Translations under genes and position numbers: made by a program | Assembly (NCBI GenBank): GCA_024400635.1 | Contig: JAKSMI010000001.1 | Coordinates: 691,534 to 755,533, forward strand | Direction: 5' to 3' | DNA length: 64,000 bases | Origin: Bacteroidales bacterium | GTDB lineage: Bacteria; Bacteroidota; Bacteroidia; Bacteroidales; WCHB1-69 | Shown here: one piece after another, positions 14,759 through 22,876 of the stretch | How the letters are laid out: each line of letters starts with the position of its first letter | Numbering within the stretch: position 1 is the first letter of the stretch | Notes under the pieces: model-generated | What the model saw: only the letters and a program-made list of their open reading frames with translations | What the model was told of the DNA's origin: nothing | Database searches by the model: none

Positions 14759-15373
14759 ATGAAAAAAAGTACTCGCCTCGCTTTGCTATCAGGCGGCATC
14801 ATCTTCGTCTTTCTTGTTTTAGACCAGATCATTAAAATCTGGGTGAAGACGCATTTTGCCTTAGGCGAACACGTTCCCGTTCTTGGGGACTGGTTCTATC
14901 TTTATTTCATTGAAAATGAAGGTATGGCCTTTGGCTTATCGTTTGGAGAAAACATTGGAAAACTATTGCTCACCCTCGGTCGTGTGTTAATCGTGGGCTT
15001 TTTGATTTATTATCTGATTAAACTTATCAAAAAAGAAAAGGCAGACTGCATTGTAGTTACCGTGCTCTCGCTGATTATTACGGGCGCACTGGGCAACATT
15101 ATCGATTCGATGCTTTACGGACTCATCTTTAACGAAAGCACAATGATGAATGTGGCGACCCTATTCCCAGCAGCAGGCGGCTACGCTCCCTTCCTCTATG
15201 GCCGAGTCGTGGACATGTTCTATTTCCCACTATTTATGATGCCTGATTGGTTTCCATTCTGGGGTGGTGAATATTTCTTCCCTGCCATCTTTAATCTTGC
15301 CGACAGTTGTGTTACCGTGGGCATCGTCTTGGCTCTGATTTTCTATAAAAGAATGTTTCCCGAAGCAAAATAG
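14759..15373 (+). CDS. lspA: Lipoprotein signal peptidase (signal peptidase II)
   Basis: A 204-residue inner-membrane aspartyl protease that removes signal peptides from diacylglyceryl-modified prolipoproteins. Visible motifs: VLDQIIKIWVKT in the first helix, FIENEGMAFGL, the Asn-rich GALGNIIDSML, and the two catalytic Asp regions GRVVDMFYF and NLADSCVTVG. The long loop between GNIID and GRVVD is the usual Bacteroidota insertion. It would process the many lipoproteins encoded in this window. Four nt after the dksA-like stop, so the two are co-transcribed. Confidence 0.95.
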   Translation: MKKSTRLALLSGGIIFVFLVLDQIIKIWVKTHFALGEHVPVLGDWFYLYFIENEGMAFGLSFGENIGKLLLTLGRVLIVGFLIYYLIKLIKKEKADCIVVTVLSLIITGALGNIIDSMLYGLIFNESTMMNVATLFPAAGGYAPFLYGRVVDMFYFPLFMMPDWFPFWGGEYFFPAIFNLADSCVTVGIVLALIFYKRMFPEAK

Positions 15374-15423
15374 AAGTTTTCTTGACTGTTTTTAGATTCT
15401 TCAAGAATTAAATTTACATTGAA

Positions 15424-16665
15424 ATGAATGTGGAAATCATGTCTCCGGTAGGCTCATACGAGTCACTTATGGCTGCCATTCAGGCAGGTGCCGGTTCAGT
15501 ATATTTCGGCGTGGGCAATATGAATATGCGCTCCCGCTCCGCTGCCAATTTCAGCAACGAAGACCTTCAGCAAATCACCAATATCTGCAAGGAACATCAA
15601 GTTCGCTCGTACCTAACCGTTAACACCATCATCTATAATGATGAAATTGAAGAAGTTCAAGCATTGATAGATTTGGCAAAACAATGCGGTGTATCGGCCA
15701 TCATCGCCTCCGACTGGGCCGTCATCAGTTACTGTAGAAAAGTCGGCATGGAAGTCCACATTTCCACCCAATGCAACATCACCAATATCGAGGCGGTTCG
15801 TTTTTACGCCCAATTTGCAGATGTGATGGTGCTGGCCCGCGAAGTCAGCCTGGCTCAAGCCGCCAACATCTGCCAATGCATCCGCAAGGAAAATATCTGC
15901 GGTCCAAACGGACAACTCATCCAGATAGAAATGTTTGTCCACGGTGCCCTCTGCATGGCCGTTTCTGGCAAGTGCTACCTCAGTCTTGACAACCTGGGAC
16001 ATTCCGCCAACCGAGGCGCCTGCCTGCAACCCTGCCGCCGCAAATACATCGTCAAAGATGAGGAAACCGACTTGCAACTTGCCGTTGATGGCAAATACAT
16101 TATGTCCCCAAAAGACCTTTGCACCATCGGCTTCTTGGATAAGATAATCAAAGCCGGCGTTTCCATCCTCAAGATCGAAGGTCGTGGCCGCTCAGCCGAA
16201 TACGTCAAAATGACCACTTCCTGCTATCACGAAGCACTGAAAGCCCTTGAATCCGGCAACTTTTCACAAGACAAAGTAACACATTGGATGGAAAAACTGC
16301 GCAGTGTTTATAATCGCGATTTCTGGGACGGCTACTATCTGGGACGCACCATGGGCGAATGGACCGAAAGGTATGGTTCTCAAGCCACACGCATAAAAAC
16401 CCACATTGGAAAAATCACCAATTACTACGCCAACATCGGCGTTGCCGAAATCCACATTGAAACCGGCGACCTTTCCGTTGGCGACGAAATCCTCATCAGC
16501 GGACCTACCACAGGCGTTTACGAAGCCACTATTGAAGAAATCCGCGTTGACCTGAAGCCTACCGGGCGTGCCGAAAAAGGCACTTACTGCTCCATCGCCA
16601 CCAAAGAACTCGTACGACGCGGCGACAAAGTCTATAAATGGGTTAGCGTTCCCGACGAATTCTAA
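15424..16665 (+). CDS. U32-family peptidase / rRNA or tRNA hydroxylation-type protein
   Basis: 413 residues of the U32 family (YegQ/RlhA/TrhP-like). Motifs: EIMSPVGSYESLMAAIQAGA at the start, AIQAGAGSVYFGVGNMNMRS, MFVHGALCMAVSGKCYLS and RGACLQPCRRKY, with the conserved Cys residues that in relatives bind an iron-sulfur cluster, and ILKIEGRGRSAEYVK. Relatives take part in C-hydroxylation of RNA bases (RlhA, TrhP) or act as collagenases; the sequence alone does not say which applies. It stands 50 nt after lspA and converges with udk. Confidence 0.88.
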   Translation: MNVEIMSPVGSYESLMAAIQAGAGSVYFGVGNMNMRSRSAANFSNEDLQQITNICKEHQVRSYLTVNTIIYNDEIEEVQALIDLAKQCGVSAIIASDWAVISYCRKVGMEVHISTQCNITNIEAVRFYAQFADVMVLAREVSLAQAANICQCIRKENICGPNGQLIQIEMFVHGALCMAVSGKCYLSLDNLGHSANRGACLQPCRRKYIVKDEETDLQLAVDGKYIMSPKDLCTIGFLDKIIKAGVSILKIEGRGRSAEYVKMTTSCYHEALKALESGNFSQDKVTHWMEKLRSVYNRDFWDGYYLGRTMGEWTERYGSQATRIKTHIGKITNYYANIGVAEIHIETGDLSVGDEILISGPTTGVYEATIEEIRVDLKPTGRAEKGTYCSIATKELVRRGDKVYKWVSVPDEF

Positions 16666-16690
16666 TGCCAACGATTTTCTGAAAAATATA

Positions 16691-17305
16691 TTATTTTATC
16701 CCCAGCGTCTGCTTGATTTTGGAAGTCAGAATGTCGATGCCTTTAACATTGTGTCCACCTTCCGGGATGATAATATCCGCAAACTTCTTCGTAGGCTCAA
16801 TGAATGATTCGTGCATCGGCTTGACATAGGTACGGTAATGGCGGATAGACTTATCCAGATTCCTTCCACGCTCTTTTACGTCCCGCTGGATAATACGAAT
16901 CAATCGTTCATCGGCTTCGGTATCCACGAATATCTTGATATCCAAGATGTCGCAAAGTTCAGGGTTGGTAAAAATCAAAATACCTTCCACTATCAACACT
17001 TCGGCAGGATTAACGGTGATGGTTTCGGTACCCCTGCGACAAACGACATAGGAATAGGTGGGCATTTCAACACTCTTCCCCGCTTTTAATTCTAAAATCT
17101 GCTGAATCATCAAAGGCCACTCAATTGCCGACGGGTGGTCGAAATTGATTTGCTCGCGTTGCTCTTGCGTCAATTCGCCCTGGTCTTTATAGTAGGCATC
17201 CTGCGACAAAACAGCAACCTGCTCTTGGGGAATAGAAGCAATGATTTTATTAACTACTGAAGTTTTCCCGGAACCAGAACCACCGGCTATGCCAATGACT
17301 AACAT
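16691..17305 (-). CDS. udk: Uridine kinase
   Basis: 204 residues from ATG 17305. A longer in-frame start at 17395 would run through tRNA-Gln and is rejected. The P-loop GIAGGSGSGKTSV is at residues 4-16, followed by SQDAYYKD and NFDHPSAIEWPLM (nucleoside-binding), VVCRRGTETITVNPAEVLIVEGI and IFVDTEADERLIRRIQRD-like RLIRIIQRDVKERGR. It phosphorylates uridine and cytidine with ATP or GTP in pyrimidine salvage. It lies downstream of tRNA-Gln and likely shares its promoter. Confidence 0.93.
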   Translation of the reverse strand: MLVIGIAGGSGSGKTSVVNKIIASIPQEQVAVLSQDAYYKDQGELTQEQREQINFDHPSAIEWPLMIQQILELKAGKSVEMPTYSYVVCRRGTETITVNPAEVLIVEGILIFTNPELCDILDIKIFVDTEADERLIRIIQRDVKERGRNLDKSIRHYRTYVKPMHESFIEPTKKFADIIIPEGGHNVKGIDILTSKIKQTLGIK

Positions 17306-17323
17306 GATGAGAAATTTTTTTGT

Positions 17324-17394
17324 TGCCCAAGGAGGACTCGAACCTCCAATGACAGGACCAGAATCTGTAGTGTTGCCAATTACACCATTGGGCA
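17324..17394 (-). tRNA. tRNA-Gln (anticodon CTG)
   Basis: 71 nt on the minus strand. The acceptor arms TGCCCAA and TTGGGCA pair perfectly. D stem GTG/CAC, T arm GGAGG-TTCGAGT-CCTCC, and anticodon loop TTCTGGT with CTG at 34-36. The pair 31-39 is A-C, the only mismatch seen. CCA is not encoded. Confidence 0.9.
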
Positions 17395-17405
17395 TTTTCG
17401 AGTTG

Positions 17406-17413
17406 CAAAAATA
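17406..17413 (-). promoter_or_regulatory. -7 box for tRNA-Gln and udk
   Basis: CAAAAATA on the + strand reads TATTTTTG on the minus strand, matching TAnnTTTG, 12 nt before the tRNA 5' end. Confidence 0.65.
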
Positions 17414-17543
17414 CGACTTTTTTCTACATTTGCAACTTCTTTTTTTCTTTATTTTTATTTTCTATAAATAATTGATAATCATATATGTAAGAATAATTAT
17501 TCTTTACTATATAATATTAATCTATAGAATATTTCGCAATTTT

Positions 17544-18263
17544 TCAGTTTCTCTTGCCAAAGATTCGAAGCAGATAAATGAACAAGTTGATGAAGTCGAG
17601 ATAGAGTGTCAATGCGCCCATGATGGCTACCTTGCGCGTTGATTCATCATCTTCAATAGCTTCCATATTCATATCTTTCAGCTTTTGCGTATCATAGGCA
17701 ATAAGACCAATGAAAATAAATACACCAGCATAGGTAGTAATCCAATAGACGGTTGTGTTATTGACAAACAAATTGACGATGGTTGCGATAACAAGTCCGA
17801 ACAAAGCCATAATCAAAATATTGCCCCAGCGCGTCAAATCTTGTTTGGTAAAATACCCAAACAGCGACATGCCGGCAAAGGTTCCAGACAGGATAAAAAA
17901 GGTGGTGGCGATGGAACTTTGCGTGTACATCTGAAACAAGGGCGCCAACGTGATGCCATTGAGAATGGAGTAGGCAATGAAAAGCGAAGCACACCTAAAT
18001 AGCGACATCTTTTGAACTGCAGCCACCAAGTAAACAACCAACACGACTTCGGCAATACACATACCCCAGAAAAGGTAAATATTGCTGATGAAAAAATTCA
18101 AAAGAGGTGAAAAATTAGCCACGAAAAGTGATACAAAACCAGTAATCGCGAGGGCGAAACACATCCATCCGTAAACCTTGACCATAAAGCGCTGGTTAAC
18201 AGCGGCTATCTGAAAATCATTGGGGCCAACTGGCGAATCTTGATAATTAAAAGAATTATTCAT
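17544..18263 (-). CDS. Bax inhibitor-1/YccA family membrane protein
   Basis: 239 residues with seven hydrophobic helices after a 30-residue polar N-terminus. The family core is visible: VNQRFMVKVYGWMCFALAITGF, SILNGITLAPLF, GTFAGMSLFGYFTKQDLTRW, IGLIAYDTQKLKDM (the conserved Asp of the proposed calcium or proton switch) and GALTLYLDFINLFIYLLRIFG. Bacterial members (YccA, YbhL, YetJ) are inner-membrane proteins; YetJ is a calcium leak channel and YccA modulates FtsH. Which role applies here is not decided. A TATCTTTG box lies 51 nt upstream. Confidence 0.92.
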   Translation of the reverse strand: MNNSFNYQDSPVGPNDFQIAAVNQRFMVKVYGWMCFALAITGFVSLFVANFSPLLNFFISNIYLFWGMCIAEVVLVVYLVAAVQKMSLFRCASLFIAYSILNGITLAPLFQMYTQSSIATTFFILSGTFAGMSLFGYFTKQDLTRWGNILIMALFGLVIATIVNLFVNNTTVYWITTYAGVFIFIGLIAYDTQKLKDMNMEAIEDDESTRKVAIMGALTLYLDFINLFIYLLRIFGKRN

Positions 18264-18313
18264 ATTAACAATGATTATAACCTATTATAATATCTCAACA
18301 AAATTTAGCAGTG

Positions 18314-18321
18314 CAAAGATA
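18314..18321 (-). promoter_or_regulatory. -7 box for the Bax inhibitor-like gene
   Basis: TATCTTTG on the minus strand (CAAAGATA on +), about 50 nt before ATG 18263. It matches the TAnnTTTG consensus. Confidence 0.65.
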
Positions 18322-18371
18322 ATCAAAATTTCATTATGAATCATTGGTGTCCGATAAAACAGACACCGTAG

Positions 18372-18480
18372 TTTCCTGACTTTGATTATGCGTCTCCCAA
18401 GTCACCCGAAACTTTTTTCTTAAACATGGCCTATTAGAATATTACAAACAAATCGCATTAAGGCTGTCAAAGTCAGGAAA
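18372..18480. repeat. Inverted repeat with 14-bp perfect arms
   Basis: TTTCCTGACTTTGA (18372-18385) and TCAAAGTCAGGAAA (18467-18480) are exact reverse complements separated by 81 nt. The repeat sits between the rubrerythrin terminator and the Bax-inhibitor promoter. There is no reading frame of note. It could fold as a long stem in a transcript, or be the remains of a small mobile repeat. Confidence 0.6.
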
Positions 18481-18484
18481 GATA

Positions 18485-18511
18485 AAGGAAGGTGTCTAAG
18501 ACACCTTCCTT
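18485..18511 (-). terminator. Hairpin terminator after rubrerythrin
   Basis: GGAAGGTGTC (18487-18496) pairs with GACACCTTCC (18100 offset: 18500-18509) around TAA, extended by two A-T pairs. Read on the minus strand it follows the rubrerythrin stop codon by about 45 nt and runs into TTTATC, a weak T-tract. Confidence 0.65.
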
Positions 18512-18554
18512 CGAAAACAAGTATCACAAAATATTATGTGATAATTAATAAATT

Positions 18555-19103
18555 CTATTTCTTGAAATAGCGGTTGAAGAGGCCTTCAAAACCTTTACCA
18601 TGTCGAGCTTCATCTTTTGCCATTTCGTGAACAGTATCGTGAATGGCATCAAGATTGAGTTCTTTAGCACGTGTGGCTATACGCATTTTGTCTTCACAAG
18701 CGCCACATTCTGCAACCATACGTTTTTCAAGATTGGTTTTAGTATCCCAAACTACTTCACCCAACAACTCTGCAAATTTGGCACAATGCTCAGCTTCTTC
18801 AAAGGCATAACGTTTGAAGGCTTCAGCAATTTCCGGATAACCTTCGCGGTCGGCTTGACGGCTCATGGCCAAGTACATGCCAACTTCGGTGGCTTCGCCC
18901 ATGAAATGCGCATTCAGATCCTTCTTCATCTGGTCATCAGTATCCTTGGCAATGCCGATAACATGCTCTGTGACGAAATTCAAGCCGGCATTTTCATCCA
19001 ATACGTTCCATTTAACCTGTTGTTTGCATTGAGGGCATCTTTCAGGAGCTTCAGTCCCCTCGTGTACATAGCCGCAAATAGGGCATACAAATTTTCTTTT
19101 CAT
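18555..19103 (-). CDS. Rubrerythrin with N-terminal rubredoxin-like domain
   Basis: 182 residues. Residues 1-40 carry a rubredoxin-type iron site ([12 protein letters not shown] then PERCPQCKQ), placed at the N-terminus as in reverse rubrerythrins. The rest is the ferritin-like four-helix diiron domain with the carboxylate motifs [41 protein letters not shown] and [16 protein letters not shown]. It reduces hydrogen peroxide using electrons through the rubredoxin site, a common oxidative-stress defence of anaerobes. It is last in a row after hpf and is followed by a hairpin terminator. Confidence 0.93.
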   Translation of the reverse strand: MKRKFVCPICGYVHEGTEAPERCPQCKQQVKWNVLDENAGLNFVTEHVIGIAKDTDDQMKKDLNAHFMGEATEVGMYLAMSRQADREGYPEIAEAFKRYAFEEAEHCAKFAELLGEVVWDTKTNLEKRMVAECGACEDKMRIATRAKELNLDAIHDTVHEMAKDEARHGKGFEGLFNRYFKK

Positions 19104-19120
19104 AATAGTTATTTTAATGA

Positions 19121-19420
19121 TTATTTAGTACGTTCTTTTTCTTTGCTTTTTACCAATTGTTTTTTCAATGCCTCGATAGCCTGATCTGTAGCTTCTTCAA
19201 AAGTCTTTGCCGTTTTGGATGCCAAGGCATCGTTTCCCTTGATTTTAACTCTGATTTCTACAATCTTGTTTTCTGGTTTGTCAGTGTTGTCCAGTTTAAG
19301 AGTTACTTCCGATCCGATGATGCCATCATGGAGTTTTGTCAACTTTTCGATTTTTTCAGTGATAAAGGTCTCCAACTTTTGATCGGCTTTGAATTTGATA
19401 GCTGAAATAGTTACATTCAT
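19121..19420 (-). CDS. hpf: Ribosome hibernation promoting factor, short form
   Basis: 99 residues of the HPF/RaiA family (short form, no C-terminal dimer domain). The beta-alpha-beta-beta-beta-alpha fold is visible: [55 protein letters not shown] and [23 protein letters not shown]. It binds the 30S decoding region and stores ribosomes in an inactive state in slow growth. It lies 15 nt after xerC, the usual pairing in Bacteroidota, and 17 nt before rubrerythrin. Confidence 0.92.
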   Translation of the reverse strand: MNVTISAIKFKADQKLETFITEKIEKLTKLHDGIIGSEVTLKLDNTDKPENKIVEIRVKIKGNDALASKTAKTFEEATDQAIEALKKQLVKSKEKERTK

Positions 19421-19435
19421 AAAAACCTCCTTTTT

Positions 19436-20332
19436 TTATACCCTTGGATGGGCTTGTTTGTAAATGTTCTTCAATTTTTCTATAGAATTGTGCGTGTATA
19501 TTTGCGTAGCTGCCAGACTGCTATGCCCAAGAATTTCCTTAATCGCCTCTATCTCTGCGCCATTATTTAACAGATGCGTTGCGAAGGTGTGTCGTAACAC
19601 GTGTGGGCTTCGCTTGTCAATCGTTGTCACCATATCCAAATACTTTCGCACAATAGTATAAACGTCCTTAGGATTTAACTTATTGTTTTTAGTGCTAACA
19701 AAGATACAATTTTTTTCGTTTAGTTTTCCAAATTTTTCTTCGTATGATGAAAAATATTTTTCCAGCGCAATTTTGGCCGCATGATTTATCGGCACTATTC
19801 TTTCCTTACTTCTCTTACCCAAAACCTTAACAACAAGTTCGTTCAAATCAATATCTATCGGCTTAATATTCAACAACTCCGACAAACGCATGCCAGTGGC
19901 ATAAAACAATTCAATGATGGACTGGTCGCGGCGACCCTCGAAATCATCGGAGAACAAGTTGGAAGAAAAAAGCCGCGACATGCTCTCTTCACTCACATAC
20001 TGCGGCAAACGCTTCGAGACTTTCGGCGACACCACTTCACGCATAATGTTATGCGGCACTTTTCCCATTTTCAATTGATAATTGAAAAAAGACTTCAAAC
20101 AACTTATTTTCCGATTGATACTTCTTGTCGTAATACCTTCCTCCATCATCGTGACAATCCATGTACGCACCATTACGGCATCAGACTTCAACAAGTCAGA
20201 CTCTTGAAAGGCTGTCTGCAAATAGGTCTCAAACTGCTCCAGATCATTTTGATAAGCAATGAGCGTGTTGGGAGACATTCGCTTTTCGTAGCGAAGATAG
20301 TCCATAAACTGAGCTACGGCATTCGCTGGCAT
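19436..20332 (-). CDS. xerC: Tyrosine recombinase XerC
   Basis: 298 residues. The SAM-like N-terminal domain (FMDYLRYEKRMSPNTLIAYQNDL) is followed by the catalytic domain with the Arg in ATGMRLSELLNIK, Lys in VLGKRSKERIVPI, HVLRHTFATHLLN (His-x-x-Arg), LGHSSLAATQIYTH with the nucleophilic Tyr. It resolves chromosome dimers at dif together with XerD. Its place between gmk and hpf is a housekeeping context, so it is unlikely to be an element integrase. Confidence 0.92.
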   Translation of the reverse strand: MPANAVAQFMDYLRYEKRMSPNTLIAYQNDLEQFETYLQTAFQESDLLKSDAVMVRTWIVTMMEEGITTRSINRKISCLKSFFNYQLKMGKVPHNIMREVVSPKVSKRLPQYVSEESMSRLFSSNLFSDDFEGRRDQSIIELFYATGMRLSELLNIKPIDIDLNELVVKVLGKRSKERIVPINHAAKIALEKYFSSYEEKFGKLNEKNCIFVSTKNNKLNPKDVYTIVRKYLDMVTTIDKRSPHVLRHTFATHLLNNGAEIEAIKEILGHSSLAATQIYTHNSIEKLKNIYKQAHPRV

Positions 20333-20335
20333 GGT

Positions 20336-20902
20336 TTATTTTTTCAAAAAAGCACTGATTTTTTCATATGCCTCAGCACGAGCATCCTCCAACACATCAT
20401 TCACGATTACCAAGTCGAACTGTGGAGCAAACGACAACTCATATTCTGCCTTGTCAAGGCGTTTTTTCAGTGATTCCGGGGTTTCCGTGCCACGACCACA
20501 CAAACGGTTTTTCAATTCTTCAACTGTTGGTGGATGAATGAAAACCGACAGGGCTTTGTCTCCGAAAATCTTTTTGATATTCAAACCGCCTAACACATCA
20601 ACGTCAAAAATCACAACCTTGCCTTCTTTCCACAAACGCTCGATTTCGGATTTCAATGTGCCATAAAATTGGTTGGGGTACACTTCCTGCCATTCTAGGA
20701 AATCTCCGTCCGCCAATTTTTTCTTAAACTCATCAACAGCAAGAAAATAATAGTCTTTACCATGTTGTTCATTGGCACGTTTGGGGCGGCTGGTTGCAGA
20801 AATCGAAAAGGCCAGTTCAGGCATTTCCTGCAACAAATGCTTCACTATCGAGGTTTTCCCCGCTCCTGAAGGAGCTGACACAATCACTAATTTCTCATTC
20901 AT
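20336..20902 (-). CDS. gmk: Guanylate kinase
   Basis: 188 residues from ATG 20902; an upstream in-frame ATG at 20962 adds a polar tail not found in the family. The P-loop VSAPSGAGKTSIVKHLL is near the N-terminus, then SATSRPKRANEQHGKDYYFL (GMP-binding), FLEWQEVYPNQFYGT and VIFDVDVLGGLNIKK. It converts GMP to GDP with ATP. It ends 3 nt before the start of xerC, so the two are probably co-transcribed. Confidence 0.95.
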   Translation of the reverse strand: MNEKLVIVSAPSGAGKTSIVKHLLQEMPELAFSISATSRPKRANEQHGKDYYFLAVDEFKKKLADGDFLEWQEVYPNQFYGTLKSEIERLWKEGKVVIFDVDVLGGLNIKKIFGDKALSVFIHPPTVEELKNRLCGRGTETPESLKKRLDKAEYELSFAPQFDLVIVNDVLEDARAEAYEKISAFLKK

Positions 20903-21061
20903 TATATTATTGTTTCTATTTATCAAGTATGTTTCAGTTTCTTCGTATCTTAGCTTTGGCACTTGCCTTTCAGGCAGAGAGTGCTTTGCCGCACATCGCC
21001 ACCCTCATCATCTCTCACTTCTTGTTTTAAGTCTCAACTCACCACAAATAGTTCTCAACTC

Positions 21062-21820
21062 TCAGTTTATTATCCTCACACTAAACACTTTACTTCCATT
21101 TTTCTTCAAAAGCTCTTGCGCGTCCTGATTTTCCATAATACTACCACCCCACTCATCCAAATCGAAAACCTCGCAGGCACCAAACCACTGGTTCACATCC
21201 ATCAGCAACTGCAATACACAATCCTTTTGTTTTATTCTATAATGCTGATTGATAGTTACTTGAAAACTATTGTCAATAAAATCCGTAATATTTCCTTCCG
21301 CATCACGAACTTGTCCTCGCCCCATATGAAAATTGAACGGTTTAAGTGTATCGTTAGCCATCCATTTCCCGTTGATTTTCAAGTAATGATAACCGCCACC
21401 CAAAACCATGGGCCACGACATATCGCATTCTGGTGGATTGACAAACCGAAAATTCCGGTTTTCTGCATCCGACAAACCAAAAGTGAAACTAATGGCCTCA
21501 TATTCTCCTTCTGGCAAATGCTTTGAGATTCCCCAAGCAAGACTATTACGCCTATCAGCATCTACATAGTGCACACCATCAATGGCAATCTGCGTCCCGT
21601 CACTTTTGTACAGTACCAAATTCGAAACAAAAAACATAATTTCATTAACCTCATAGAGATTACCTGCAGCATTATGATATTTCATTTGATCGAAAGTGAT
21701 TTCATTGCCATCGACACAAAAATTGAACATCAACGAAAGATTCGCTGTTTGGTTCTTTTGGCAGGAAGAAAACAGAAACAGTAAAACTAAAATACTAAAT
21801 ATCAGTTTTTTACCATTCAT
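21062..21820 (-). CDS. MbnP-like periplasmic lipoprotein
   Basis: 252 residues. The signal peptide leads to lipobox FSSC. The mature part follows the MbnP pattern: LSLMFNFCVDGNEITFDQMKYHN, NEIMFFVSNLVLYKSDG, LPEGEYEAISFTFGLSDAENRNF, GGGYHYLKINGKW, FNFHMGRGQ and FQVTINQHYRI. MbnP members bind copper in a metallo-mystery pair with the diheme enzyme MbnH. No MbnH-like gene (two CxxCH sites) is in this window. The start overlaps the end of the DUF4468 gene by 11 nt, so they are translated from one message. Confidence 0.85.
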   Translation of the reverse strand: MNGKKLIFSILVLLFLFSSCQKNQTANLSLMFNFCVDGNEITFDQMKYHNAAGNLYEVNEIMFFVSNLVLYKSDGTQIAIDGVHYVDADRRNSLAWGISKHLPEGEYEAISFTFGLSDAENRNFRFVNPPECDMSWPMVLGGGYHYLKINGKWMANDTLKPFNFHMGRGQVRDAEGNITDFIDNSFQVTINQHYRIKQKDCVLQLLMDVNQWFGACEVFDLDEWGGSIMENQDAQELLKKNGSKVFSVRIIN

Positions 21821-22373
21821 CTTCGATGACTGCAGGCGGATTCATACCTTCCTCTAACGATTCTATCAGTGCCAGAATCTGCTCATCGATTTGATTCAAG
21901 TAGGCATACTGACCGATTTCCCATTTTGGATTTTCGGTATTCAACCACACTTCCACTGGGGCTGCAGCCGCAGCTTTCTCGTTGAAATCGGTAATCGTAT
22001 AGCGATAACGCCCTGGACGGCATTCAATTTTCATATTGTAGTAAACAATATTTTTATAGGCTTTGGTCCCATCTTCTTTCACCACATAAATTCTCACACT
22101 GGAGCGCAAATTGATGACACCCTTGTCGCGGTCGCTCCCTTTGATAACCTCAGCCGTGTTTTTATAAAATGATTTCACCCAAATCATCGCTCTATCGAAG
22201 AGTTCCTGTGGCGTGGCGTTGGCCTGCTGGACAACCTCTTTATAGGTTACCAGATTAGTATTTTCATCAATAGGGACATTGGGATAAGGAATTTCAATTC
22301 CACCTTTGCTATTCTGTGCAAAACCAATGGTGCAAAGCAAAATTACAGCTAATAAGGCAATTATTTTTTTCAT
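21810..22373 (-). CDS. DUF4468 domain secreted protein
   Basis: 187 residues with a signal peptide ending at GFAQNS. The DUF4468 core is seen as ATPQELFDRAMIWVKSFYKN, EVIKGSDRDKGVINLRSS and a following beta sheet with IVYYNMKIECRPGRYRYTITDF. The domain is common in Bacteroidota and has a TBP-like fold. No function is established. It overlaps folA by 4 nt (ATGA) upstream and the MbnP-like gene by 11 nt downstream, so all three form a tight operon. Confidence 0.85.
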   Translation of the reverse strand: MKKIIALLAVILLCTIGFAQNSKGGIEIPYPNVPIDENTNLVTYKEVVQQANATPQELFDRAMIWVKSFYKNTAEVIKGSDRDKGVINLRSSVRIYVVKEDGTKAYKNIVYYNMKIECRPGRYRYTITDFNEKAAAAAPVEVWLNTENPKWEIGQYAYLNQIDEQILALIESLEEGMNPPAVIEDEW

Positions 22374-22867
22374 TTCAATTTTCTTTTATAGGTTTGAAAA
22401 CGCAAATCATAGATGTTTTTTTCATCTTTTGGTTTAAACTCGTCTTCAATCAAATCCCATTCTTCTGGATTAAAAGTTGGGAAAAACGCATCTGCCTGAA
22501 AATCAGAAAGGATTCGCGTAAGATAAAGGGTTTCGACCTTATCGAGAAAAAGCTTATACATCGTAGCTCCACCCATAATGAAAGGCTGATCGTCATTTTC
22601 TACAAGCTTAATGGCTTCTTCAATAGAAAAGGCGATTTCGCAATCCTGATAATCGGCATCGCGATTAAGTGTTATGACGATATTTCGGCGGTTGGGCAGT
22701 GGTTTCTTAGGCAGTGATTCCCAAGTGCGGTCGCCCATCAATACCGTATGTCCGGTAGTCAACGTTTTAAAGCGTTTTAGATCAACAGGCAAATGACAAA
22801 GCAACTGGTTTTTATATCCCAATTCCAGGTTGTTTCCAACAGCAGCAATCATCGATAAGTTATTCAT
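22370..22867 (-). CDS. folA: Dihydrofolate reductase
   Basis: 165 residues from ATG 22867. Motifs: MIAAVGNNLELGYKNQL, LPVDLKRFKTLTTGHTVLMG with the catalytic acid Asp, RTWESLPKKPLPNRRNIVIT, and PFIMGGATMYKLFLDKVETLYLT. The usual Trp before HLP is Cys here (LLCHLP), a notable change next to the active site that may affect folate or trimethoprim binding. It reduces dihydrofolate with NADPH. First gene of a three-gene overlapping operon, 9 nt after mreB. Confidence 0.93.
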   Translation of the reverse strand: MNNLSMIAAVGNNLELGYKNQLLCHLPVDLKRFKTLTTGHTVLMGDRTWESLPKKPLPNRRNIVITLNRDADYQDCEIAFSIEEAIKLVENDDQPFIMGGATMYKLFLDKVETLYLTRILSDFQADAFFPTFNPEEWDLIEDEFKPKDEKNIYDLRFQTYKRKLK

Positions 22868-22876
22868 AATCAAATA

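Noticed and set aside
17306..17395. N-terminal extension of udk to 17395
   Set aside because: It would be read from the tRNA-Gln gene on the same strand; the P-loop start at 17305 fits the family length.
19436..20332. XerC gene as a mobile-element integrase
   Set aside because: The place between gmk and hpf and the full XerC motif set are the housekeeping arrangement; no element borders are near.
20903..21061. A gene in the gap between gmk and the MbnP-like gene
   Set aside because: Short frames here have no family likeness, no promoter box in the right place and low-complexity C/T-rich sequence.
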